64,000 nucleotides of DNA from Pantoea dispersa (GTDB taxonomy: Bacteria; Pseudomonadota; Gammaproteobacteria; Enterobacterales; Enterobacteriaceae): assembly GCF_014155765.1 (NCBI RefSeq), contig NZ_SCKT01000005.1:210016-274015 (forward strand), written 5' to 3'. Position numbers and translations under genes: made by a program. Shown piece by piece: positions 38,867-48,904 of this stretch. The notes beneath the pieces were generated by a model. That model had not been told where the DNA came from. It made no database searches and saw only the letters and a program-made list of their open reading frames with translations. How positions within the stretch are numbered: the first letter of the stretch is position 1; every line of letters starts with the position of its first letter.

Positions 38867-40144
38867 TTAGCGCAACGTCTGCACCCAGCCCGGCAGCTGC
38901 GACAGCAAAAACAGTACCAGGCCAATGGTACCGCCCACCAGCGTGCCGTTGATGCGGATAAACTGCAAATCACGGCCAATGTTCAGCTCAATCTGTTGCG
39001 ACATCTCGCGCGCATCCCAGCTCTTCACCGTATCGCTGATGTGACGGGTGAGAAACGCCGCAAACTCCGGCGCGACGCTGCGCGCAGCGTCTTCCAGATG
39101 CTGATTCATTGAGGTACGCAGTGCTTCATCGGCGGCCAGCGTTTCGCCCAGCCACAGCGCCGCCAGCCGCACCCGCTCCTGCACGCGCGAATCGTCACTG
39201 TTGAGGTCGCTCTTCAGCCAGCGGCGCAGGTCGTGCCACAGCTCGCCGATATAACGGTTAAACGACTCATCCTCTTTCAGCCAGTGTTTGATGCTCTCAG
39301 CCCGTTCGGCCATCTCCGGATCGCTTTTCAGTCGCTCTATCAGGCGCTGTACCGCACGGTTAAAACCGAGGCGAAATTCGTGGCCCTGGTCGCGCGCCAC
39401 TTCATCGAGAATCGAATCCACCGCGTTGGCGACCAGCTCGGCGCTGTGTTCGCCCAGCCATTCGGTCGGCAGCACTTTGGCTTTGATCGGATGTTCGCGT
39501 TTCAGCCAGCGCACAATCTGCAGCGCGATAAATTCGCGCGTGCCGGGTTTGTGCAGCAGACGCAGCAGCTGTTGCACCGCAGCGTCCAGCAGTTCCTGAT
39601 GACGATTGTTTTTGGTCAGGCTGTCCAGCAGCAGCGTGCTGGACTGGGTCAGATCGACCTTATCCAGTGCGCGATGCACCGCGCGGCGCAAAAAGCGCTG
39701 AATACGCTGATCGTCGGTGAGATCGAGGAAACCGCGCATCACCTGCAGCAGGTGGCGACCAATGCGATCGGCGTTGCCCGGCGTATTGAGCCACTGCGCC
39801 AGCAGCTGTGACGGATCGTGGCGGCGAATCAGTGCCAGCAGCGAATCGGTATCGAGAAACTTCTCCTGCACGAAGCGGCCAAGATTCTCGCCGATGCGAT
39901 CTTTATTGCGTGGAATGATTGCCGTATGGCGCGAGATGAACGGCACCGGCACGCGACGAAACAGCGCCACCACCGCAAACCAGTCGGCCAGCGCGCCGAC
40001 CATCGCCGCTTCGGCAATCGCCTTCAGCCCCAGCACCCAGAACGTGGGCGGCAGAAACAGCGTCACGACAAAGGTCGCGGCGGCAATCAGCAGCAGCGAC
40101 AGGGCCAGACGCTTGCTCCGTTTTAATTGTTGATATTTATCCAT
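38867..40144 (-). CDS. yjiN: DUF445 inner-membrane protein YjiN
   Basis: 425-aa protein with two N-terminal membrane segments (residues about 12-45, including [20 protein letters not shown]), a long helical charged region, and a final C-terminal membrane helix ([15 protein letters not shown]). Length and sequence match the E. coli YjiN / DUF445 family, whose role is not established. It converges with lptG over a shared terminator and is followed on the same strand upstream by yjgR. Confidence 0.85.
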   Translation of the reverse strand: MDKYQQLKRSKRLALSLLLIAAATFVVTLFLPPTFWVLGLKAIAEAAMVGALADWFAVVALFRRVPVPFISRHTAIIPRNKDRIGENLGRFVQEKFLDTDSLLALIRRHDPSQLLAQWLNTPGNADRIGRHLLQVMRGFLDLTDDQRIQRFLRRAVHRALDKVDLTQSSTLLLDSLTKNNRHQELLDAAVQQLLRLLHKPGTREFIALQIVRWLKREHPIKAKVLPTEWLGEHSAELVANAVDSILDEVARDQGHEFRLGFNRAVQRLIERLKSDPEMAERAESIKHWLKEDESFNRYIGELWHDLRRWLKSDLNSDDSRVQERVRLAALWLGETLAADEALRTSMNQHLEDAARSVAPEFAAFLTRHISDTVKSWDAREMSQQIELNIGRDLQFIRINGTLVGGTIGLVLFLLSQLPGWVQTLR

Positions 40145-40167
40145 ACCACGATCATAGCAGAGGGCGA

Positions 40168-41670
40168 TTAACGGCGGCGTCCACCGAGCAGACTGCCCAG
40201 CACGCCGCGGATGATCTGATTGGTCACCTGGCGCGCCGCGCTTTTCGCCACGCTCTGTACCACGCCGTCGCGCTTGCCGCCGCGCGGCCCGGTGCTGCCG
40301 AACAGAATCTCTTTCAGTCCACCCAGAATGCCGTCATCCACCGCCACGCTATTGCCTTTGCTGGGCGGCGCATCGGCCTGCTGCGGCGCGGCCTGTACGC
40401 CCTGCTGCAACATTTCGAACGCCGATTCGCGATCGACGGCACTGTCGTATTTGCCGTACAGCGGCGAATGGTTGATCAGGCTGTTGCGTTCATCAGGAGT
40501 GGCCGGCCCCATGCGCGAGCCCGGCGCGATCACCATGGCACGCTGCACCATCGACGGACTGCCTTTCTCATCGAGGAAGGAGATTAGCGCCTCGCCGGTG
40601 CCCAGCGCCTGAATCGCCTCCACAGTATTAAACGCCGGGTTGGCGCGCATCGTTTCGGCGGCGCTTTTCACCGCTTTCTGGTCTTTCGGCGTGAAGGCAC
40701 GCAGCGCATGCTGCACGCGGTTACCCAACTGACCGAGCACATTATCCGGAATGTCCGCCGGATTCTGCGTGACAAAGTACACGCCAACGCCTTTCGAGCG
40801 AATCAGGCGAATTACCTGTTCCACTTTCTCCAGCAGCACCGGCGGCGCGTCGTTAAACAGCAGATGTGCTTCGTCAAAGAAGAACACCATCTTTGGTTTG
40901 TCCAGATCGCCGGCTTCCGGCAGCTGTTCATACAGTTCCGCCAGCAGCCACAGCAGGCTGGTGGCGTAGAGTTTCGGCTGCTGATAAAGCTTTTCCGCTG
41001 CCAGGATATTGATGAAGCCTTTGCCGTCAGCGTCGCAGCGCATCCAGTCACGGATATCCAGCATCGGTTCACCAAAGAAGTGTTCGGCACCTTGCTGCTC
41101 CAGCGCCAGCAGGCCGCGCTGAATGGCGCCCACCGAGGCGCTGCTGATATTGCCGTACTGCGTCTGAAACGCTTTGGCGTTATCACCGATGTATTGCGTC
41201 ATGGCGCGCAAATCTTTGAAATCCAGCAGCAGCAGGCCCTGATCGTCGGCGATACGGAAGATAATTTGCAGCACGCCGGACTGCACCTCATTGAGGCTGA
41301 GCAGTCGCGCCAGCAGCAGCGGGCCGAGATCGGACACCGTTGCGCGCACCGGATGGCCCTGCTGGCCGAAGATATCCCACAGCATCACCGGATTTTTCTG
41401 CGCCTGCCAGTCTGTGACACCAATCTTCGCCAGCCGCGCCAGCAGCTTTTCCGAGCCGTCGCCCGCGGCCGCAATGCCGGAAAGATCGCCTTTGACATCG
41501 GCCATAAACACCGGCACGCCGATGGCGGAGAAGGATTCAGCCAGCTTTTGCAGCGTCACGGTTTTACCGGTGCCGGTCGCGCCGGTTATCAGTCCGTGAC
41601 GGTTAGCCATGGCGGGCAGCAGATGCAGTTGAAGGTCAGGCGTCTGGGCGATCAGCAGTGGGGTAGTCAT
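40168..41670 (-). CDS. yjgR: DUF853 / HerA-like ATPase YjgR
   Basis: 500-aa P-loop ATPase with Walker A GATGTGKT (30-37) and Walker [13 protein letters not shown], identical in length to E. coli YjgR. HerA-like members act as hexameric DNA-associated motors; the role of YjgR is unknown. The C-terminal region ([20 protein letters not shown], ending [10 protein letters not shown]) is typical. I start at 41670 ([12 protein letters not shown]) because the upstream in-frame extension to 41706 is absent from the family. Confidence 0.9.
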   Translation of the reverse strand: MTTPLLIAQTPDLQLHLLPAMANRHGLITGATGTGKTVTLQKLAESFSAIGVPVFMADVKGDLSGIAAAGDGSEKLLARLAKIGVTDWQAQKNPVMLWDIFGQQGHPVRATVSDLGPLLLARLLSLNEVQSGVLQIIFRIADDQGLLLLDFKDLRAMTQYIGDNAKAFQTQYGNISSASVGAIQRGLLALEQQGAEHFFGEPMLDIRDWMRCDADGKGFINILAAEKLYQQPKLYATSLLWLLAELYEQLPEAGDLDKPKMVFFFDEAHLLFNDAPPVLLEKVEQVIRLIRSKGVGVYFVTQNPADIPDNVLGQLGNRVQHALRAFTPKDQKAVKSAAETMRANPAFNTVEAIQALGTGEALISFLDEKGSPSMVQRAMVIAPGSRMGPATPDERNSLINHSPLYGKYDSAVDRESAFEMLQQGVQAAPQQADAPPSKGNSVAVDDGILGGLKEILFGSTGPRGGKRDGVVQSVAKSAARQVTNQIIRGVLGSLLGGRRR

Positions 41671-41787
41671 GATGTTTGCGCTCTCCGGCATTGCGTAATG
41701 ACTCAAAGAATAGCAAGCGGTGCGCGGGAGAGAGAGGGATATTTGGGTGAAAAATAAGGGGAGTTCCGGTTGCTGCCCGCGCGATCG

Positions 41788-41825
41788 GCCCTTCTCCCGC
41801 GGGCGGGAGAAGGCTGGAATGAGGG
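41788..41825. repeat. Palindromic repeat between yjgR and the solute-binding protein gene
   Basis: CCTTCTCCCGC / GCGGGAGAAGG followed by CTGGAATGAGGG, the second hairpin type of the 160-bp array units. Confidence 0.8.
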
Positions 41826-41840
41826 GCAGCGCGTACCGAC

Positions 41841-43415
41841 CTACCTCTTCTCTACCGCATCGAAAAACAGCAGGCTCACGCCGATGCCCTGCTGCACGTG
41901 GCTGACGTTATTGCGCACCGCCACCTGCTGCGCGCCCTGTAGCATCACCACGAATGGAGAATCCTGCTGTACGCGCTGTTGCAGTGCGGTATACAGCGCG
42001 CGGCGCTGGCTGGCGTCGCTCTCACCGGCTGCGGTGCGCGTCTGCGCGCTCAGTTCGGGAATCTCCCAGCCGACGCGCCATGCAAGCGTTTTAGAACCGC
42101 CCGGCACGTTATAGGCAAAGGCGCTGGCGTTGGTATTCGGATCCACATAGTCCGCACCCCAGTAAATAAAGATCGACTGGAAATCACGGCCGCGCATTTT
42201 GCCCCACAGTTCCGATTCCGCCACCGGCTGCAGCTCAATCTGCACGTCGGCTTTGGCAAAGCTGGCCTGCAGCGCCTGCGCCACGTCGATGTACGGCGGC
42301 TGGTTGATCACCGTCAGCGAGAACTTGCTGCCGGGCCTGATACCGCCCTGCGCCAGAATCGCTTTGGCTTTGGCTACATCGTAATGGAACGGCTGATTCT
42401 CCAGCGCGCCATCAAAGCCTTGCGGCAGGAAGCTCTGGTGAATACGGTACTGGCCTTTCAGCAGATCGCGTGAAATGGCGTTGTAATCCACCAGCCAGCG
42501 CGCCGCCTGCCACAGCGCCGGGTTACCCAGCGCCGGCTGCGCTTTGTTTTGCGTATTAAACGCCAGGTAATAGACCAGGCTCGACGGGAATGCCTCGATG
42601 CGCAACTGCTTGTCGTTTTTCAGCGCATCGATCTGGTCCGGGCCCAGCTGGTACGCCACATCGACATCGCCCTGCTGAATCAGCAGGCGGCGTGCACCGG
42701 CATCGGCGACGCCTTTCAGCAGGATGCGTTTCAGCTGCGGCTGCGGGCTGGCGTGCGGATTTGCGCTCAGCACCAGCGCCTGCTGCGGCACATATTGCTG
42801 GATGCTGAATGCGCCGCTGCCCGCGGAGTGAGTGTGCAGCCAGCCGTTGCCGCTGTCGTTGGCGGTGATGTGCTGCTGCACGGTTTTGCTGTCCACCACC
42901 GAGGCCACCGGCGCGGTCAGCAGGCGCAGCGCCAGATCCTGACCAATCTGCGCTGGCCACTGAATCTCCAGCTGATGATCGTTCACAACCCGCAGCTGGC
43001 TGGCGATGTTGTCCGCCGTCCAGCCAAACTCAGCGAGAATAAACGACGGGGCTTTGTTGAGCTGCACCGCGCGCGTCAGCGAAAACACCACGTCCTGCGC
43101 GGTCACCGGGTTACCGCTAACGAAATGCGCATCCGGTTTCAGATTGAACACCAGGCTGTGCGGTGTGCTGCCGGGCTGCCATGAGGTGGCGAGCAGCGGC
43201 GCGAGTTTTTGTGGCGCATCGCGATCGGCCTCTACCAGCGTCTGATAAATGTTGCGCTGCACGCTGTTACTGACGGTCTCAAAACTTTCTGCCGGGTCGA
43301 AGCTGATAATGCCGTCGAGCGGCACGGCCACCACCAGCGTGTCTTTTGGCGTGGCGGCCTGCAGGGCAAAGGCGCTGCTGAATAAGGTGAAGAACAATAA
43401 GAGTGCTCGCATCAT
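41841..43415 (-). CDS. Family 5 solute-binding protein of an ABC transporter (orphan)
   Basis: 524-aa periplasmic protein with a signal peptide ([20 protein letters not shown]) and the SBP_bac_5 fold used by peptide, nickel and opine transporters. Family stretches are [35 protein letters not shown] and [21 protein letters not shown] start at 43415 because AGGA lies 6 bases upstream and the product begins directly with the signal peptide. No permease or ATPase gene is adjacent, so the substrate is unknown. It is divergent from the gluconate dehydrogenase operon. Confidence 0.82.
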   Translation of the reverse strand: MMRALLLFFTLFSSAFALQAATPKDTLVVAVPLDGIISFDPAESFETVSNSVQRNIYQTLVEADRDAPQKLAPLLATSWQPGSTPHSLVFNLKPDAHFVSGNPVTAQDVVFSLTRAVQLNKAPSFILAEFGWTADNIASQLRVVNDHQLEIQWPAQIGQDLALRLLTAPVASVVDSKTVQQHITANDSGNGWLHTHSAGSGAFSIQQYVPQQALVLSANPHASPQPQLKRILLKGVADAGARRLLIQQGDVDVAYQLGPDQIDALKNDKQLRIEAFPSSLVYYLAFNTQNKAQPALGNPALWQAARWLVDYNAISRDLLKGQYRIHQSFLPQGFDGALENQPFHYDVAKAKAILAQGGIRPGSKFSLTVINQPPYIDVAQALQASFAKADVQIELQPVAESELWGKMRGRDFQSIFIYWGADYVDPNTNASAFAYNVPGGSKTLAWRVGWEIPELSAQTRTAAGESDASQRRALYTALQQRVQQDSPFVVMLQGAQQVAVRNNVSHVQQGIGVSLLFFDAVEKR

Positions 43416-43940
43416 GATTATCCTGAGTAATTGATGCGACGACTTTATCGCTGTCGCGCTGCTGGCTAAATGCCGGTTTGTTCTGAGCTGTGCCGGAAAT
43501 AACAATTAATACCGGCAATTAACTAATCGGTTATTTTGTGCGCGCGCTGCCATATTCAGGAAATAAACCGCTCAGACGTTGCGCATTGAGCCAATAAGCG
43601 GTTATTGATCAGAATAAGCTCTGGTATGGAAGTATGATTTTTTCTGATTAATTAAGCTGAGCGACTATTTCTCACGCCGATTTGTTTCAGTCATTTGCCC
43701 AGTCTCTGGCGCTAATCTCCTGGCATTTGTACGGTTAAAAGCGCAATTCCCGCTGCGAAAGCGCGTCCACAGCGCCTGGCGACTTTTCGTCAGGTTGATG
43801 GTTTCTCATCAAAACACATTTCTAATTTAATGCTTACATCCTGAAATATCTGTATCCATAAGATTGCCAGCTTGTTTGCCGATTTATAAATCTATTAACA
43901 AAAATAATTCCCTTTCTTAGCAAGTGAGAGTCGTCGCGCC
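43416..43940. other. Divergent gap before the gluconate dehydrogenase operon
   Basis: 525 bp of moderately A+T-rich DNA without a gene. It must hold the promoters for the leftward binding protein and the rightward dehydrogenase operon. I recognise no operator or CRP site. Confidence 0.5.
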
Positions 43941-44672
43941 ATGCTTTTAGAAAAACCGACCACCAGACGTAAGTTTTTACTTGGGTCGTTGCTGGCTTTG
44001 CCATTAAGCGACCTGGTTTTAAAAGGACTGACTGCAGCCCAGGCTGCGGAAATGGCAGCACCGGACCTTGCCGACTATAAACCGATCTTTTTTAGCGCTG
44101 AGGAGTGGCAATTTATTCTGGCCGCGACCGATCGCCTGATCCCTGCCGGTGGCAACGGCAAAGCGCCGGGTGCGCTGGAAACCAATGTGCCGATCTTCAT
44201 TGACCAGCAGCTGCACAGCCCGGAGTTCGGCGCAGAGATCTACCTGCAGGGGCCGTTTGACGTGCACGCGCCCGCCACCATGGGCTATCAGATCCCGTTC
44301 ACGCCGCAGCAGATGTATCGCACCGGCATCAAACTGGTGGAGCAGTGGACGCAGAGCACCTACCACAAAGCGTTCTCGCAGCTGACGCTGGCAGAGAAAG
44401 ACGCGGTGCTGACCAAAGTGAATAAAAACGACGGTATCGACTTCGCCGCGCTGGGCGAACCGAACCTGAAAGCCTCGCAGTTCTTCAGCCAGCTGCTTTC
44501 CGATACCAAACACGGCTACCTCGCTGACCCGATGTACGGCGGCAACAAAGGCATGAAAGCCTGGATCGCCATCGGCTTCCCGGGGGCACGCGCCAGCTTC
44601 ACCGAGTGGGTGAAGCAGCATAACGTGCCGTATCCGCTCGGACCGGTCAGCCTGATGGGCGAACGCGCCTGA
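43941..44672 (+). CDS. Gluconate 2-dehydrogenase subunit 3 (gamma), Tat-exported
   Basis: 243-aa small subunit of a periplasmic three-subunit sugar-acid dehydrogenase. The N-terminus is a twin-arginine signal (TTRRKFLLGSLLALPLSDLV, R9-R10), which would carry the folded flavoprotein partner across the membrane. The mature part has the family stretch EEWQFILAATDRLIPAGGNG. The next gene starts 32 bp downstream. Such complexes oxidise gluconate to 2-ketogluconate, or 2-ketogluconate to 2,5-diketogluconate; which one cannot be told by eye. Confidence 0.85.
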   Translation: MLLEKPTTRRKFLLGSLLALPLSDLVLKGLTAAQAAEMAAPDLADYKPIFFSAEEWQFILAATDRLIPAGGNGKAPGALETNVPIFIDQQLHSPEFGAEIYLQGPFDVHAPATMGYQIPFTPQQMYRTGIKLVEQWTQSTYHKAFSQLTLAEKDAVLTKVNKNDGIDFAALGEPNLKASQFFSQLLSDTKHGYLADPMYGGNKGMKAWIAIGFPGARASFTEWVKQHNVPYPLGPVSLMGERA

Positions 44673-44704
44673 ATCCCCGTATTTGGTATGTGAGACAGAA
44701 AAAC

Positions 44705-46474
44705 ATGGCACAGATTACAAAGAAAGAAGTCGACGTCGTGGTGTGCGGCCTCGGCTGGGCCGGCTCGCTGATGAGTATCGAGCTGGCAATGGCCGGTCTG
44801 GACGTGCGCGCCCTTGAGCGCGGTGGCGAGCGCGACTACCCGGATTTCGCTTACCCGAAACCGGCCGATGAGTACGCCTATAACGTGCGCAACAAAGTGT
44901 TCGCCACGCCAAAAGAAGTGGCGGTCACCGTGCGTTACAACATGGACCAGACGGCGCTGCCGACTCGTAAATGGGGGGCGTTTGCTCCAGGTACCGGCGT
45001 CGGCGGCGCGGGCATGCACTGGACAGCGGTACTGATTCGCCCCACGCCCACCGATATCAAACTGAAAACCTACGTCGATCAGGCGTATAAGCCCGGCATC
45101 CTGCAGGATGACATGCGCGTGATGGATTTCCCGTTCACCTGGGATGAGATCGAGCCGTATTTCTACAAATTTGAGCTGATTTGCGGCCAGTCTGGCACCA
45201 CTGGCAATCTGCGCGGGCAAATTCTGGAAGGTGGCGATCCGTTTGAAGGCCCGCGTTCTGAGCCGTATCCGCTACCGGCGCTGGACGACACGCTGAATAA
45301 CGTGATGTTCAAAGAGGCAGCAAAGAAGCTGGGCTATCATCCGTTCCCGAACCCGTCAGCCTGCGTCTCGCGCGCGTGGAAAAACCCGTACGGCAACCAA
45401 ATCGCTCCCTGCAACTACTGTGGCTACTGCTCGAAATATCCTTGCCTGAACTACTCAAAAGCCTCGCCGCAGACGGCGGTGATGGACGCGCTGAAGCGCA
45501 TGCCGAACTTCTCCTATGAAGTGCATGCGGAAGTGTACAAAGTGGTACTGCACGACGACGGCAAAACCGCGAAAGGCGTGCTCTATTTCGACGCTGATGG
45601 CAACGAAGTGTTCCAGCCGGCGAAGATTGTGGTGCTCTCCAGCTTCCAGCTGTACAACGTGCGCCTGATGCTGCTGTCCGGCATCGGTAAGCCCTACAAC
45701 CCGATCACCGAAGAGGGTGTCGTCGGGCGTAACTATGCGTTTCTCTCCAACGGCGGCGCCACGCTGTTCTTCAAAGACAAGAACTTCAACGCCTTCGCCA
45801 CCGCTGGCGCGACCGGTCAGATGTTTAACGACATCTCGCCTGGCAACTTCGACGGTCCGGGACTCGGCTTCCTCGGCGGCGCCAAAATCCACAGTTCGCA
45901 GGCGACCGGTACGCCGATTGGCACTGCGCTGCCGAAAGGCACACCGAGCTGGGGCATGGGGTACAAAGAGGGGCTGGAGCAGTGGTACAACCATTCGATG
46001 AAGATCAGTATTACCACCACCTGCCAGTCGTACCGCGATATCTATCTGGATCTGGATCCGCACTACACCGACCATCGCGGTCAGCCGCTGCTGCGCATGA
46101 CCTTTAACTGGAAACAGAACGAGCTCAAGCTGCAGCAGCACCTGAAAGGCATCGTTGGCGACATCGCCAAAGAGCTGAATCCGGACAGCATGAGCATGAG
46201 TTTCCTGCCGATGGGCGCTGACTTTGACCTGACCAAATACGTCTCTACCCACAACGTGGGCGGCGCGGTGATGGGCGACAACCCGAAAACCTCGGCGCTG
46301 AACAAGTACCTGCAAAGCTGGGATGTGCACAACGTGTTTGTGCCGGGCGGTAACGCCTTCCCGCAGAACTTCCAGGCGAACCCGACCGACACCATCGGCG
46401 CGATTACCCTGATGGCGGCGCAGGCTATCAAAGAGCACTATTTGCAGAATCCCGGCCCACTGGTACAGGCATAA
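44705..46474 (+). CDS. Gluconate/2-ketogluconate dehydrogenase flavoprotein subunit
   Basis: 589-aa GMC-type oxidoreductase, the catalytic subunit. The FAD-binding motif is VVCGLGWAGSLMSIELAMAG at the N-terminus, and the C-terminal GMC signature includes DVHNVFVPGGNAFPQNFQAN with NPTDTIGA. A cysteine-rich stretch (CNYCGYCSKYPCLN) resembles the Fe-S-binding cysteines reported in this family. There is no signal peptide of its own, so export with the Tat-bearing gamma subunit is expected. I start at ATG 44705 instead of the GTG at 44690, because GAGACAG lies between them. Confidence 0.9.
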   Translation: MAQITKKEVDVVVCGLGWAGSLMSIELAMAGLDVRALERGGERDYPDFAYPKPADEYAYNVRNKVFATPKEVAVTVRYNMDQTALPTRKWGAFAPGTGVGGAGMHWTAVLIRPTPTDIKLKTYVDQAYKPGILQDDMRVMDFPFTWDEIEPYFYKFELICGQSGTTGNLRGQILEGGDPFEGPRSEPYPLPALDDTLNNVMFKEAAKKLGYHPFPNPSACVSRAWKNPYGNQIAPCNYCGYCSKYPCLNYSKASPQTAVMDALKRMPNFSYEVHAEVYKVVLHDDGKTAKGVLYFDADGNEVFQPAKIVVLSSFQLYNVRLMLLSGIGKPYNPITEEGVVGRNYAFLSNGGATLFFKDKNFNAFATAGATGQMFNDISPGNFDGPGLGFLGGAKIHSSQATGTPIGTALPKGTPSWGMGYKEGLEQWYNHSMKISITTTCQSYRDIYLDLDPHYTDHRGQPLLRMTFNWKQNELKLQQHLKGIVGDIAKELNPDSMSMSFLPMGADFDLTKYVSTHNVGGAVMGDNPKTSALNKYLQSWDVHNVFVPGGNAFPQNFQANPTDTIGAITLMAAQAIKEHYLQNPGPLVQA

Positions 46475-46478
46475 GCAC

Positions 46479-47729
46479 ATGAAATTAAAATCATTGTTAA
46501 TCGCTCACGCGGTGCTGCTGGGCAGCTGTGCGGTGCAGGCGCAGGCAGCAGATGACGCATCACTGATTAAAAAGGGCGAGTATCTGGCGCGCCTCGGCGA
46601 CTGTATGGCGTGCCATACCGTGGCGGGCAAAGCGGATTACGCCGGCGGACTGGCGATTGAGTCGAACCTCGGCACCATTTACTCCACCAACATCACGCCG
46701 GATAAACAGCACGGCATCGGCAACTACAGCGAGCAGCAGTTCTCGGATGCGGTGCGCAAAGGCGTGCTGCCGGACGGATCGCGCCTCTACCCGGCGATGC
46801 CGTACCCGGATTACGCCAAAATCAGCGATGAAGACCTGCACGCGCTGTACGTCTATTTCATGCAGGGCGTGAAGCCGGACAGCGAACAGCCGCCGGAAAC
46901 AAAGCTGAGCTTCCCGTTCAGCCAGCGCTGGGGCATGCGTTTCTGGAACTGGGCGTTTACTTCGGACAAACCGTTCCAGCCGATTGGCGGCGCGTCAGCG
47001 GAGGTTAATCGCGGTGCTTACATCGTGGAAAGCCTCGGCCACTGCGGCAGCTGCCACACGCCGCGCGGCATCGGCATGAACGAGAAGGCGCTGGACAGCA
47101 GCGACGATCGCTTCCTCGCCGGCGGCAGCCTGAATAACTGGGAGGTGCCGTCGCTGCGCGGTGTGCCACGCTGGAGCGAGCAGGAGATTGTCGATTATCT
47201 GCAAACCGGACGTAACGATAAAGCCGCGGTGGGCGGCGAGATGACGTCGGTGGTGGAGCACTCCAGCTCGCACATGACGGATGCCGATCTGCAAGCGATT
47301 GCCGCTTACCTCAAGTTCCTCGGCGGCAATCCACCGCTGCAGGCGTACGACGTGCAGGCGCAGCAGAAGACCGAAGCGAAGCTGACAGCGGCGAAGAATC
47401 TGTCCGAAGGCGAGCGTCTGTATCTCGACAACTGCGGTGCCTGTCACTTTGTCACCGGCAAAGGCGCGCCGGGGATCTTCCCGGAGCTGGATCAGGCCAC
47501 TATCGTTAATGCGCAGGACCCCAGCGGGTTGATTCACACCATTCTGGCCGGTGCGCAGCAGCCCTCAACGGAGAAAGCACCGTCGACGCTGGCGATGCCG
47601 CCGTTTGCGTATCGTCTGACCGATGATGAAGTGGCGCAGCTGGCCACCTTTATTCGTCAGGGCTGGAGCAACCACGCGCCGGCAGTGACGAAAGAACAGG
47701 TGGCGGATGTGCGGAAAACGCTGCACTAA
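46479..47729 (+). CDS. Gluconate/2-ketogluconate dehydrogenase triheme cytochrome c subunit
   Basis: 416-aa periplasmic cytochrome that passes electrons from the flavoprotein to ubiquinone. A Sec signal peptide (LLIAHAVLLGSCAVQAQA) is followed by three CxxCH haem sites: CMACH at 42-46, CGSCH near 189 and CGACH near 319. It starts 4 bp after the flavoprotein gene. Gene order (gamma, flavoprotein, cytochrome) matches known Erwinia, Pantoea and Pseudomonas operons. Confidence 0.92.
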   Translation: MKLKSLLIAHAVLLGSCAVQAQAADDASLIKKGEYLARLGDCMACHTVAGKADYAGGLAIESNLGTIYSTNITPDKQHGIGNYSEQQFSDAVRKGVLPDGSRLYPAMPYPDYAKISDEDLHALYVYFMQGVKPDSEQPPETKLSFPFSQRWGMRFWNWAFTSDKPFQPIGGASAEVNRGAYIVESLGHCGSCHTPRGIGMNEKALDSSDDRFLAGGSLNNWEVPSLRGVPRWSEQEIVDYLQTGRNDKAAVGGEMTSVVEHSSSHMTDADLQAIAAYLKFLGGNPPLQAYDVQAQQKTEAKLTAAKNLSEGERLYLDNCGACHFVTGKGAPGIFPELDQATIVNAQDPSGLIHTILAGAQQPSTEKAPSTLAMPPFAYRLTDDEVAQLATFIRQGWSNHAPAVTKEQVADVRKTLH

Positions 47730-47764
47730 AACGTAGCGGCGCGAACTGGCGCGCTGTCCTGATG

Positions 47765-47836
47765 GCAATGCCCGGCGTCGCGAGATGGCGGGCATTGCGC
47801 GATGAATCGCACCGCTAGCGTACGGTGCGATTTTTT
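47765..47836. terminator. Two hairpins closing the dehydrogenase operon and marC
   Basis: Hairpin GCAATGCCCG / CGGGCATTGC (47765-47798) is followed by AATCGCACCG / CGGTGCGATT (47805-47832) with a run of T residues. It lies between converging stops. A GTAGCGGCGCG half-element at 47734 belongs to the GTAG palindrome family. Confidence 0.8.
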
Positions 47837-47841
47837 ATTGT

Positions 47842-48519
47842 TTAATGAAAGGTGTGCGCCACTTCCAGCACGCCGTTGATGACAAACTGCACGCCCATAC
47901 ACACCAGTAAAAACCCCATCAGGCGCGAAATCGCTTCGATGCCGCCTTTGCCGACCAGCTTCATGATGGCGCCGGAGCTGCGCAGCGAAATCCATAAAAT
48001 CACTGCCACCGCCAGGAACGTCAGCACCGGCGCGATGGCCACCACCCACGCGGGGAAATCGACGCCGGCTTTCACCGTCGAGGCTGAACTGATGATCATC
48101 GCTATGGTGCCCGGTCCGGCGGTGCTCGGCATTGCCAGCGGCACAAAGGCGATATTCACCGTTTCGCGCGGATCGTCGCTGGCGTCGAGTTCATCCAGCT
48201 TGTGTTTGGCCTCCACCGAATGCCCGACCGGTTTGGCGGGAAACAGCATGCGAAAGCCGATAAAGGCGACAATCAGCCCGCCGGCCATGCGCAGGCCGGG
48301 AATCGAGATGCCAAAGGTGTGCAGCACCGCGTTACCGGCGTACCAGGCGACCATCATAATCAGGAACACGTAGATCGACGCCTGCAGCGCCTGGCGATTG
48401 CGTTCCTGAAAGTTCATGTCACCCGCGAGGCCGAGAAACAGCGCCACGGTGGTTAACGGGTTAGCAAGCGGCAAAATCACCACCAGGCCGAGCCCAATGG
48501 CTTTGAACAGTTCCAGCAT
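47842..48519 (-). CDS. marC: MarC-family inner-membrane protein
   Basis: 225-aa membrane protein with about six hydrophobic segments that aligns with E. coli MarC nearly throughout ([60 protein letters not shown]). Despite its name MarC has no proven role in multiple antibiotic resistance, and no mar operon is adjacent here. A charged insert lies at residues about 100-118. Confidence 0.92.
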   Translation of the reverse strand: MLELFKAIGLGLVVILPLANPLTTVALFLGLAGDMNFQERNRQALQASIYVFLIMMVAWYAGNAVLHTFGISIPGLRMAGGLIVAFIGFRMLFPAKPVGHSVEAKHKLDELDASDDPRETVNIAFVPLAMPSTAGPGTIAMIISSASTVKAGVDFPAWVVAIAPVLTFLAVAVILWISLRSSGAIMKLVGKGGIEAISRLMGFLLVCMGVQFVINGVLEVAHTFH

Positions 48520-48545
48520 GATTTATTCCCTGGTTAATATCAGGC

Positions 48546-48897
48546 GCGCAGCTGCCAGCGCAACGGTCGCCATGAATGGCGACCCTACAGTATCCTGTGC
48601 ACCGATTTTTTCGTAGGGTGCGCATTTATGCGCGCAGCTGCCAGCGCAACGGTCGCCATGAATGGCGACCCTACAGTATCCTGTGCACCGTTTTTTTCGT
48701 AGGGTGCGCATTTATGCGCGCAGCTGCCAGCGCAACGGTCGCCATGAATGGCGACCCTACAGTATCCTGTGCACCGATTTTTTCGTAGGGTGCGCATTTA
48801 TGCGCGCAGCTGCCAGCACAACGGTCGCCATGAATGGCGACCCTACAGTATCCTGTGCACCGATTTTTTTCGTAGGGTGCGCATTTATGCGCACCTG
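48546..48897. repeat. Four-copy 86-bp tandem array of paired GTAG palindromes
   Basis: Units begin (GCGCAGCTGCCAGC) at 48546, 48632, 48718 and 48804, exactly 86 bp apart and almost identical. Each unit contains GGTCGCCATGAATGGCGACC with CTAC (one palindrome, inverted) and GTAGGGTGCGCATTTATGCG (a second subfamily, direct). The same inverted-direct pair occurs once at 34528-34572. All open frames across the array on both strands are by-products of the repeat. Confidence 0.92.
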
Positions 48898-48904
48898 GAC
48901 AGCA

